DNA of 64,000 nucleotides from positions 15,196,001 to 15,260,000 of the forward strand of contig CATNEN010000003.1 in assembly GCA_950097015.1 (NCBI GenBank), given 5' to 3'. The notes beneath the pieces were generated by a model. It was not told the DNA's origin. It made no database searches and was given only the letters and a program-made list of their open reading frames with translations. Shown here in pieces: positions 23,001 through 33,192 of this stretch (its first letter is position 1; each line of letters opens with the position of its first letter). Made by a program: the position numbers and the translations under genes. This stretch comes from Macrostomum hystrix. Taxonomy: Eukaryota; Platyhelminthes; Macrostomidae.

Positions 23001-23204
23001 GAGGTGTACGCAGAAGCCGATGCAACCTGCCGCGATCAGGCAGCACCAGACAGCCCTGTGCAGCTGATCTTCCTGCGTCAGTCGCCGAACGCCGTGAGCG
23101 CTGGTTCTTCCGGCAAAGGTCACTAGCGCGGAAGTCACCGGGTCGGTTTGACTGCATTTCGACTGCTGACTCGAAGTCTGCCGACAACTCGCTGATGACG
23201 TCAT
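17094..23204 (-). CDS. DEG/ENaC-family sodium channel subunit, copy 1
   Basis: Six exons on the minus strand: 23204-22850, 22278-22020, 18756-18596, 18503-18184, 18120-17610, 17512-17094, giving 674 residues. Degenerin/epithelial Na+ channels are trimeric plasma-membrane channels gated by peptides, acid or force. The N-terminus is cytosolic; TM1 is WCCLIAAGCIGFCVHL, followed by the family motif FPAVTICP. The large extracellular domain has many Cys and N-glycosylation sites. TM2 begins GLWVGVSIITLIEVLE, with the G-V-S selectivity-filter triplet and the conserved acidic residues. The cytosolic tail is Asn-rich and ends SWFQRLFAL, a terminus shared with the plus-strand paralogue. Phases match that paralogue, but exon 5 is undivided here where the paralogue has an intron. 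Start ATG 23204 gives the full N-terminal domain. The gating stimulus cannot be read from sequence. Confidence 0.92.
18940..19062 (+). repeat. SINE-A head, plus orientation
   Basis: A tRNA-like head (GATAGAGCGCTCTAAAGCG, then GAGCTCGATTCGG) followed by the first part of the SINE-A body. It ends where a second SINE begins. A reverse fragment of the same family lies on the other side at 19283-19345. In intron 2 of the minus-strand channel gene. Confidence 0.65.
19073..19280 (+). repeat. tRNA-derived SINE, family B
   Basis: The tRNA-like head has an A-box-like TTAGCCTAGTGATTAGAACG and a perfect B box GGTTCGATTCT. It runs into a body with TGTGTCCTTTGGAAAGGTAC and ends in the CAGTCCATGGACTAAACAGC block. 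Related copies or fragments are at 21537-21720 (+), 27655-27770 (+), 35950-36040 (-) and 2690-2815 (-). The tRNA part is not a functional tRNA gene: it lacks a full cloverleaf 3' half and recurs with a fixed tail. Confidence 0.75.
19283..19345 (-). repeat. SINE-A fragment, reverse orientation
   Basis: Contains TGCACGACAAGCCCCC and the adjoining CCTTCGCTCCGCGGCT, the SINE-A body in the orientation opposite to 18940-19062. Together they enclose SINE-B. Confidence 0.6.
19685..20929 (-). CDS. intronless secreted protein nested in channel intron
   Basis: A 414-residue uninterrupted frame on the same strand as, and wholly within intron 2 of, the DEG/ENaC gene. Residues 1-20 are a clear signal peptide (MLRLLILLAASCCLLAAVQA). 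Few cysteines follow (C59/C62, C167/C176), the protein is Arg-, Ala- and Ser-rich, and a furin-type site RSRR at 218-221 precedes an acidic stretch ELDEELAEEV. A TATAAATA box lies about 90 nt upstream. GC content is much higher than in the surrounding intron, which argues for a real gene rather than chance. No domain is recognised; a proprotein cleaved into two chains is an inference. Absence of introns could reflect retroposition, but no poly(A) tract or target duplication is evident. Confidence 0.75.
   Translation of the reverse strand: MLRLLILLAASCCLLAAVQARRPPQIIRALSSQAESGVISALRSQVGHLSSPMPGGVLCPSCLIVGPNAHSELFQGSVERSQLQAGIRSRGLPQEVADRLSALAFARSVSFHTFSFSVSTLVGRGHYETFIGAGRRIDDAKVEFGVIRSVASAQLVAKFTPVPRRSCKRRFFIKRCRSWTEQVPRGLTADELRLVEAGLRHYAMSAAASRLAGASFLRSRRSVDELDEELAEEVAAPTTTVAPADAAQNATLIEMVRTGFDQLAFSATTQNLRRIPVSRVNAFAAVFVRSLNLPSSLVGPVRDAVTRAVATEGVEKRLSVLFNSEDDPSAIRFIQLALVRRSNWFDVASATVRLEARLADRLQLLVSQDDDGEGDIRVRRLPARVGQDEVLQVLRLLQSAASGQLSGKSRLLTA
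21016..21025 (-). promoter_or_regulatory. TATA box of nested secreted-protein gene
   Basis: On the minus strand the sequence reads CCTATAAATATGAGAGG, a strong TATA box about 90 nt 5' of the ATG at 20929. It implies a start site near 20990 and independent transcription from the host gene. Confidence 0.6.
21537..21720 (+). repeat. SINE-B copy, diverged
   Basis: Has the B-box region GAGGTCGGGGGTTCGATTCT, then CAATTTGTGTTTCTTAGCAA and a degraded body ending with a TGTGTGGACTTTGG block similar to the CATGGACT end of the family. In intron 2 of the minus-strand channel gene. Confidence 0.6.
22355..22590 (+). repeat. SINE-A copy
   Basis: Plus orientation: B-box-like GAACTCGATTCCC, a truncated body, then the GTGTACACTGCCTGGCAATG and AGATGTGCACAGGTGTGCG segments, and a 3' end resembling the left end of the copy at 2240. 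In intron 1 of the minus-strand channel gene. Confidence 0.65.
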
Positions 23205-23885
23205 TTAGTTGAGACGTTCTCAGTCAGATGTCCCTTACAAGCAGTGAGGCATGGGTTCTGGTCTAGCCGGTCTAAGGCTCTCCACCCAGAAAGTTTATCC
23301 TGAAAAGCTCTGCTGAGGTGAGCCTGATAATCTACCCTATCAACAGGCTTTAACCGTGGCTCAGATTGGTCAGCGAACCGAATCAAGCAATCAACTGCCA
23401 AAGATTTTGATTAGCGACTGGCGAAGGGATCGCGTTGGTCCGTGCAGGAATTCCCAGACTTATATCTTATCGAAAAGAAAATACTGAACTGACGAGCATT
23501 GCTCGAATTATTTACAATTCGCTCACCGGCGCAGTTCTAGCAGTGATTAGAAATTGACAGGTATTTAAAAATATTGCTTTGTAATCTTATTTTTAGGACC
23601 GCCTAAACCTCAATACAAATACGAATATAAGAGTTAGCAGCCATTTTAAGGTGAGTGAATTAGTAAAGTTTGCTTAGGTACTTGTAATACTCAATCATGA
23701 GATTACTGAGTATATTCAAGAATTTATGTAGTCACGACATGAAGTCTTAATTTCTATCGTATCACAGATAAGATCACAGATCACAGCGATGCAAATATAG
23801 CTCGTACTTTTTCCTGCCACGTGTTCAAACAGATACTCGCTGAGTTGTCTCCACAGGCACGAGTCGGTTTAGCAAAAGTCCAATA
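23205..23885. promoter_or_regulatory. 681-bp spacer between divergent channel genes
   Basis: Lies between the two start codons of the head-to-head DEG/ENaC paralogues. It must hold both 5' UTRs and promoters, unless upstream non-coding exons exist. No obvious TATA box, repeat or ORF was seen in it. Shared regulation is an inference from the layout. Confidence 0.4.
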
Positions 23886-26800
23886 ATGAGCAGCATTGCC
23901 AGCGTACAATCGGACACGACAATCATTAACGTCACCAGAAACCGCTTGTGGCGTCTTCGTTTAAGCGGCGCACTTCAATCATTCGCCAGGGACACCACGG
24001 CCCACGGAGTCGCTCGGGTGGCTCAAGCTGCAGCTCCGGTGCCACAGCGACTTGCTTGGGCCTTCTTGGTACTCTTGGCCTGCGGTGGCTTCGCCTGGCA
24101 CCTGTCCCAGCTTGCTCAGCGCTACCTTGAGTATCCGGTCACAACTGAGCTGCTTCTGTCCGATGGCGATGATTTTCAATTTCCCGATGTAACCGTGTGT
24201 CCAAACGATTTCATTGTGAACGACAGTCCACAACCAATCTTCAGTCGATACTCGTTGAAAAGTAAGTTCAATAATTATTGTAACCGACTATTCAGGTCCA
24301 GCATTGTGAGACTGTATCAGTGAAAATTCTAAGAATTGCTGAAGATTCTATGAAAATCTTTAAGATTCTAGGAATCGAAGATTCTATGAAAATCCTGAAG
24401 ATTCTAGGAATCTTGAAGATTCTAGGAATCGAAGATTCTATGAAAATCCTGAAGATTCTAGGAATCTTGAAGATTCTAGGAATCGAAGATTCTATGAAAA
24501 TCCTGAAGATTCTAGGAATCTTGAAGATTCTAGGAATCGAAGATTCTATGAAAATCCTGAAGATTCTAGGAATCTTGAAGATTCTAGGAATCGAAGATTC
24601 TATGAAAATCCTGAAGATTCTAGGAATCTTGAAGATTCTAGGAATCGAAGATTCTATGAAAATCCTGAAGATTCTAGGAATCTTGAAGATTCTAGGAATC
24701 GAAGATTCTATGAAAAACTTGAAGATTCTAGGAATCTAGGATTTGTAGTTTTGTACAGCTCCAAGAAGCCAGCATAATGTGTGTGTATGGGTGTGTGTGA
24801 TTCAACTCGTTTGTTCCGATCATTAGTGCAGCTCGACGCACTAATAGAAACACGTTTCGTCCATTATTTTGGCAGTCTGTATTTGCTCACAATTGCATTG
24901 GAATGACTGGCCGAGAGTAGACACGGAAGAAAGAATAATTCCGTTGCCAATTCTTTGACATTGCAAACCACTTCGAGTACGCAAGGCTCTTTATTGACTT
25001 GCGCGAGCAAACACAGCGCAAAATGTCTGGCAAAGACACTCCAATTCATTCTACTACTTTATACAAGTACTCTAAGCAATACTCGAATCTACTCGAATTT
25101 TACTCGTTAATGTATCAAATGAACTAACTCTGAGAGCAGCCTACAATCGCACCATCGGAGACATGATCTACGACATACCGAGGCTCTTCTACACGCTGAC
25201 CAATGCCGATTGGAACGCTTCTGTGCCAGTTGAAGCCTTCGGCGCCTACGAGGACGGCAAGCTGGCGTTGAAAAGCTTGGCCTATCGACAGCCTGGCATA
25301 TTTCAGGAAAGTCACGAGACAGTCATCTATTGTAGATTCAACTCGGAGCCCTGTAGCTACGCTAACTTCACATACTTCAAGGACGAGGAGAGGTCAGTTT
25401 AAATCGTTTGATTATTACGCCAAGTTGATGTTTTTCTCTCCCACTGAAGCAAATTCGATTAGCACAACCCACAATCTCGTCCCCTTCGACACTTCACTGG
25501 GCTTGTCTGACGTCAATTCCTACACACCCCACAATCTCGTCCCCCTCGACACTGTACACTGGGCTGGTGTGACGTCGATTCCTACACACCCCACCATCTC
25601 GTCCCCCTCGACACTGTACACTGGGCTGGTGTGACGTCAATTTCTACACACCCCCACAATCTCGTCCCCCTCGACACTGTACACTGGTCTGGTGTGACGT
25701 CAATTCCAACACACCCACAACCTCGTCCTCCTCGACACTGTACACTGGTCTGGTGTGACGTCAATTCCAGCACCCCCACAATCTCGTCCCCCTCGACACT
25801 GTACACTGGGCTGGTGTGACGTCAATTCCTACACACCCCACCATCTCGTCCCCCTCGACACTGTACACTGGGCTGGTGTGACGTCAATTTCTACACACCC
25901 CCACAATCTCGTCCCCCTCGACACTGTACACTGGTCTGGTGTGACGTCAATTCCAACACACCCACAACCTCGTCCTCCTCGACACTGTACACTGGGCTGG
26001 TGTGACGTCAATTCCGAAACACCATGTGAATTACAAACAATTGTCTCCAAACAATTTTAGATTCCTTTGCATCTCCCTGACGCCAAGAAACCGTACAATC
26101 GTTGAGTCCGGAGAAGGCAAGGGTCTGTACCTGTTGCTGTATCAATACTCGAAGGCTTTCCTAACAGAGGAGCAGCAAATTGAAAGCATGCCAGGTTTCA
26201 GGGTGGCTCTGCACGAACCAGGTGAATAAAAAGACTGTCTGAAAATGCAGTGAAGCAAACTCTCTTAAACAGTAGAAAGATCACAGGATGGTATTTGAAA
26301 TATCTAAATTTTTCATTTTTTCAGTGTTCTCTAAAATATTAAACCAATCGCCATGAAAGTCCAGAACACGGGCTAAAGTTTTCCGCTCTATCCGATGAAA
26401 CAACTTCCAGAATCACAAAACATCGGCATCGTCGAAACTTTTAATGCATGTGGTGGGCTTTTTACGAAAATCGATCATTCGTTTTGTGAACTATTGTGAA
26501 ATACGCAGTGGATATTTGAAATATCCCCCGTGGTCTTCCCCAGGGAGAAAAATGGGTCTTAAATCATCGACTTTGTTTAAATAATCTTTACTTAAATTTT
26601 CACTAACAAGGAACAAAACCGGACTTCGCCAGCCAGTCATTCAGCGCACCGCTAGCTTACAAGACTTCTGCCGGCCTGGAGACTTCTGTAGAGCGCAAGC
26701 TGTCGCGTCAGAACATGCCGTGCACCGAACAACTGGCCAATGCCACTTACACCTGGGATTATTCCCGTCCTGGTGACTACGAGAATGCCACCTTCTTTGG

Positions 26801-29800
26801 CACCCTGCAGGACTGCGCAATAAGATCGAAGCAGGAAGATTTTGTTAAAACCTGCGGCTGCCTTGGCACTCATCTGGCGCTTCCGGCTGACATGCTGGAA
26901 GTTTGGCCGCCCTGCCATCAGCTGCCTGAGGAGGTGGGGTGGGTGGGGACAAAGACTTTGGCTGCCTGAGGAGGCGGGGTGGGCGTAGATAAAGACACTA
27001 GCTGCCTGAGGAGGTGGGGTTGGGCGGAGATAAAGACACCAGCTGCCTGAGGAGGCGGGGTTGGGCGGAGATAAAGACACCAGCTGCCTGAGGAGGCGGG
27101 GTTTGTCGGAGATAAAGACTCAAGCTGTTGCTCAGGGTGGTGGGGTGTGCGGGTACAAAGACACAAGCTGCTTTAGGGAGAAACATTAAAAAGTAGTTTT
27201 TAGAGTAAAGATTAAGCCATCTTCTTTTCCGTTCTCAGAAGCACGCGCTCATTGCTACTACAATTAGTGCCGTGTTATTTGTCTTGCATGCAACTAAAAG
27301 CTCATAAGCATATAAACTAGATTGAAAGCAAAATTATAAAATTTCAAGTCGCGAATACGAATTTATTGGTGGGGGCTTTTAATTTTAGCTTTCAATTTAC
27401 ACAAAATATATCCATTAGTTAATTACACAGATAAATGCCACACAGAGCCCTGTCTCTTAAATTTCCAGATATTTTTCCGCGATATTTTTGTCGCTGCTAA
27501 CAGGTACGCCTATTATTATACAATAACTAACGCAACTGGACAAAACGGTCCACTGACTGACTACCTGTTGGAGAATTGGCCGGCCTACAATTCAACTGGA
27601 GCTGTGCTCAAGTGTTATCGGCGGGTCCGGCAAAGGCAGAGCACTCAGGTGCGTAGAGGCGACATATGCTTGGTTGCTATGGGGATAACTGGGAAGGATC
27701 ACTGGTGTACCGCTGTTCAGTCCATGGACTAAAGAGGCTATTTTACAGCTGGCTGAACTGAAGCATCGATAATTGTTTCTCTGAGCTAAGATACGAACTA
27801 GCGACCACCGAGGATTATATAAAATTAGCTATTTGTAGCATAAAAAAGCATTAGCTAAGATTAGGCGATAGACGAGATTTCTGGAATGAAAAGTTCCAGT
27901 ACAAAATCGTTTTTTTTGTTCTATTGGATACTATGGCAGAGAAAGGCCGAGGTCTTTTTGCCATAGACAGCAAAAAGAACAGACAAGAATGTAGCTCGTA
28001 CTTAATATTGGTTTTTGCCAGGGACAACTAAAACCCTCGGGACGCGAAACGAGCCAATTCATGGCAAAGAATCTGAGGGGCTCGCTTAAAAGTATTGTTC
28101 TATGGCTTTTTCAAGTCTTCTCTGCTATCAGGCATTAACGGTTAGATTAAATAGCAAAGCGAGGCAATGTCGAGTATTTAATTTAAAGAATAGGAACCAG
28201 TGATATAGTTACAGTGTATTTACAATAAAGTAACCGCCATATCAACAAAAAAAACTCCAACGGCAAGAAGATAAAGGATGAAAGCGAAGATGAAACTCCA
28301 ACGGCAAGAAAATAGAAGCAAATACGGAGCTCCAAGGACAAGACGACACAAACAGTCAGTAGCTCGTACATAAAGGAAACGCTGGAACTTCAACTACTGA
28401 GCATCTAACTTCCGAAGCTATCTATCATGGGATGTCGTAGGTATTGGTGGGAGTTTTGACGAGCGTCTTACTAGTCCTTTGAAAAAAACGTTGGCTAGCG
28501 GACGGGAAACACTGTCCATGCTGAACTGTGTCTTAGTTGGAAAGTAAAAGTCCTTAATAACATAAAACAGCTTCTGCACGCGAGTTGCGCACGTAGGAGA
28601 GTGCAGAATAAAACTGCTGTAGCAGAGACAGGATAAGTCTAATGCTTTACGCACACGCCCATGCTGTCAGTCACTTTCTAAAAGAATAAACTTTGGGTTT
28701 CAAGTTGTTTGGACGAGACTGGCATGCAGAATTGAAGCGGAATTATGCAGCAGTAATGACAGCAAATGATCTGGTTTCTTACCTGGAGAATATTTGGCAG
28801 CGCCTTTCTCAATCTCTCTCGCTCCTGTGGATCTCTGGGAAACGCAAATATCCGTGTTCGAACGGCTTCAGAGTTGTAATTTGACGAGCACGGAAATGCG
28901 CTGCACTTTCTTGGCATTTCATCAAGTGAATAAAAAATGCTTCTCTTGATATAGTTCAGCTTAGCTTCACTGCTGGCCGCAGCTAAAGCAATTTTAATTT
29001 GCTTGATAGCAGAGAAGACTCGAAAAAGCCATAGAACAATACTTTTAAGCGAGCCCCTCAGATTTCTTGCCATGAATTGGCTCGTTTCGCGTCCCGAGGG
29101 TTTTAGTAGTCCCTGGTTTTTGCATGCTGAGACTTTTTTCAAGCAATCTGAGACTGAATAGCATAAACACTATTGTCTATGGCCACCCCTCGCTGCAGCC
29201 CAGTTTTTTGGGCGCACCTTGCAAGCAAAGTGAGAATTTTTTTAAAGCTAAGTGAGAACCACAGATACTATAATAACTTATTATATAGCTTTTTGCGTTC
29301 AATTTTGGACAGCGGGCTTTCAATTTCGGCAAGGGTCTATGTGTCAGTCTCCCATCCCCTCCCATTGGTGTCTATGGCCAGAAAATGCACAGAAGGGCTT
29401 TCAAATTCGACAGCGGGCAATCAATTTCGGCATTAATCCACTTAAGCAAACATTTAAACTGTATATATATTTCGGAGTTGAAAAACGCGAACATTTTGTT
29501 GAATGAATTCAATGCAAACTGGGACACTACGACATAGTCGCGAACGTGTGAAACAAGTCGGACCACAAAGACAAAGATAGTCAACATTTATCCCATTATG
29601 TTTTCTCTAGCCAAGCACGGAGGGATGAATCGCAGTGTGTGCTGAAACCAAGCACTGCACTTCTGCTAGGTGATGGCATCCATTGCCTCAACACCACAGC
29701 GCTGCAACACCATTATCCTCCAGTCCCTAGCGCTCATGTCCTCCGGAATAAGGGCAAATTCCTGCTGAACAGCTGGCTGACTCAGTTGGCGCTTCACTGC

Positions 29801-32800
29801 AGCCTTGAACGCATTGTGTGCCAGCTCCACTGGGTTCAGGAATGGTGAGTATGGCGGCAAGGTGCGGAAGCTGATGCGACCTTCAAATTCTAGTGGAATT
29901 TGAAGCCCCTGGTGAAACCGAGCCCCATCCAGCAGAATCACACAATGAATACCTTCTCCCCTCCGTGTCAAAAGCGTGACAGATGCTGTACACGGTTGAG
30001 CGCTTCACCCCAAGCATCCTTGATATGTCCGTCACGAGCTCTCCGCGCTGCCAAGCCTGGATGACAAGATCTCTTTTGTCTCTGGATATCGTTGCATACT
30101 GCCGATGCTCCATGTTAAAATGTTAGATTTTAACAGAGAAGACTCAGTGTTGCTAAACTCTCTCCCTCTGTGATCTCTGTCATATTAACGAGCAGTCAAG
30201 CTGCTTCTACCATAGACAGCTGCCATGAGCTGAGGAATGCCAGTAAGAGAGAAGTTCCAGTCAATCCGTTTGCATGCCGAAATTGATTGCCTGCTGTCGA
30301 ATTTGAAAGCCCGCCTGTGCATTTTCTGGCCATAGACACCAATGGGAGGGGATGGGAGACTGACACATGGACCCTTGCCGAAATTGAAAGCCCGCTGTCC
30401 AAAATTGAACGCAAAAAGCTATAGTATGCTACAGTTATTATAGTATCTGTGGTGAGAACCATATTGAAAACAACGGGGTGGTTTTACGAAATTACAAAAT
30501 GATGTACTGTCGGAAACTATATGTCGGAAAAGAAAAGGAACATACGCAGGAACACAACAAAACAAGCGGTACAAAAATTGTTGATAATGTTATAAGCGTT
30601 CAAATAAAGGGTTGCATGTTGATACACTGAGCAAACTTTCGAGTGCAGTGGAGCTCCCAGCCTGCGATCTTGTGCGGAGTAATGACATGCAGCGATTCTC
30701 TTCCAAGCCGATCCATCAGCATGTATCGCCAATCATCTCGTGTCATGCCTGGTGGGCAAACGTTTTCCTCAGCCACGATTGCGGGCTCTACAAGGCGACG
30801 CTTGATCTCACTCTTAAGAGCGCTGTGCGCCAATTCCACGGGATTCAAAAACGGCGAGTACGCCGGTAAAATTTGCAGACGAATGAGATCCTCAAACTGC
30901 TCAGGTATCTCAATCCCTTGGTGAAAATTTGGACCATCGAAAATTAGAATAACTCGTCTGCCAGGAGCATCGGCCTGTATGATGTTAGCCAGTTCGAAAA
31001 TAAACTGCTGAAATCTCTCTCGTGTCTGACCACCTCACTGCAGCGTACAGTGGACAAGACCCAGGTAAGATGACACTGCTAAACTGATGACACTGGTCAT
31101 GTTGGGACCCCTCTGCGTTACCACAGTTCGTCGCACAGGCTGGCCAACTCTTGCTCGACCCTGCGTCCTTCTCGTCCATAGGTTGTAGCCAGTCTCATCG
31201 ATAAACACAGCCAGGTCATTCATAGGCAGTCCCGTCATCATCATAGCATAGTTGCGCCTCGCTTGTATCACATCCTGGGTATTCGCAGCAAGCATCACGT
31301 CGGCATCCTTGTTGGCGACTTTCAGTGAGATAAGCATGGAGTTCATCGCTCTAGCAATGGTGGATTCAGAGATAGCCGGCTTTTGTGGCAACTCCAAATT
31401 CAGTTTTCTCTGCACATCCGTCAGAGTAACATAGGGATTTTGCTCGACTATCTGCTCAACGGCATTCCGCATTTCAGCATCCTTTTTTGTTGACCCGGCT
31501 TGCGGCCACCACGTTGCAACGCATGGATCTCATCAGTAGCTGCGTAGCGACTCCATATCCGATAGACCGTCTTCTTGTTCAGATTAAGGCCGGGATTTTG
31601 GACGCAGTCGAAATTGAGTAACCATCTTTGACGGCATTGACCAGGTGCTCTCTATCCTCGTTGCTTGTTAAACGCAGTTGATTTGCCATAGCCCAGCCTT
31701 TGTTTTCAATATGGTTCTCACTTTCTTAAATGGTTAAAAACTTTCTCACTTTGCTTGCAAGGCGCGCCCAAAAAGCTGGGCTGCAGCGAGGGGTGGCCAT
31801 AGACAATAGTGTTTTTGCTATTCAGTCTCAGATTGCTTGAAAAAGTCTCACTTAGCATGCAAAAACCAATATTAAATTATCGTTAGAACATTTTAGCCTG
31901 AGTTCTTCGGCTTCAGTTTGACAGTCTTTTGACCATAGACGGCCATTACACTGGTAAAGAAAGAGCCTATAGGAATCAAGCGCGAACCTTCATAACTGTA
32001 TATTAAAGAAAAAAGACGAGATAAAACCAAGGAAAACCACTAGAAGAAGGACGGGGCACTTCGTTTCTTGGAAAATTAATTAAAGGCTGATTTTCACGCA
32101 AAGTGCACTAGCAAGATAGGAACTCTTCACGTTTTTCACATTGAAATGTTTGTTTCTTTTTATTGAATTTTATTGAAGATCCAAAGCTAAGGGTTCTTTT
32201 AATATATCTCGCAAGACTTGATATAAATAATTGATCTTCTTTTTATTTTCTTTTTTTATCATGAAGCATAATAGCCAGTCATGCAATAGCTATCTTGTGA
32301 CTAACCCATTTATTTACTACAGATCTTGACTACAGCTCAAAACGCCTACTTTAAATATATAGCATTTAAAAAATAATAGAAAGATCACCTTTCTACTGGG
32401 ATTTCAATCCTCCCATTTTCACCCGGTATTTTAACGATTGAAATCCGATCTCGTATTTTCTCTCTAGGGCGTTTCCACAGATCATTGTCCGCTACTTTGT
32501 TCTCAACGCCGAAATAGACTTCGCCTTGCAATGGCAACTTGGCCGTCGGCTAATTCTGCGCCGGCTGAAAATCTCGCCGTAGTTCGTGGCTATTTGAGTC
32601 GCTTAGCTGCTCAGGCTCAAGCTGACGGTAGGTCGTTGGTTCGAATTCAGAAGATACAAAATCAGCTGGAGAGTCGTCTGACTGCAAGGTTCTGCGTGGT
32701 GGATCTGTTTGTGGCATCCACTCGGGTCAACACGGCGGTGGAGAACTTGGCCTACCCCATGCGAAACCTCTTCTCGGACCTGGGTGGCAGCCTTGGTGAG

Positions 32801-33147
32801 TGCTCGGTGGACAGACACTCAGGATATACAATCAGGACAGACAGTCAGGACAGACAGTCAGGACAGACAACCAGGACAGACAGACACTCAGGACAGACAC
32901 TCAGGACAGACAGACACTCAGGACAGACAGACACTCAGGACAGACAGACACTCAGGACAGACAGACACTCAGGACAGACAGACACTCAGGACAGGCACTC
33001 AGGACAGACACTCAGGACAGAGACTCAGGACAATCAGACACTCAGGACAGACAGACACTCAGGACAGGCACTCAGGACAGACACTCAGGACAGAGACTCA
33101 GGACAATCAGACACTCAGGACAGACAGACACTCAGACAGAGACAGAC

Positions 33148-33192
<45 letters not shown>

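Larger units (their letters stand above)
28005..31872 (-). mobile_element. IS630/Tc1-type DNA transposon carrying two nested insertions
   Basis: The outer element has inverted repeats of about 138 bp. The left copy is 28005-28018 plus 29124-29250 (split by the THAP element), the right copy 31735-31872, ending ATATTGGTTTTTGC inward. TA (or TTAA) flanks both ends. Without the two insertions it would be about 1.56 kb. It contains the transposase pseudogene at 30597-31689. It fills most of intron 5 of the plus-strand channel gene. Confidence 0.8.
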
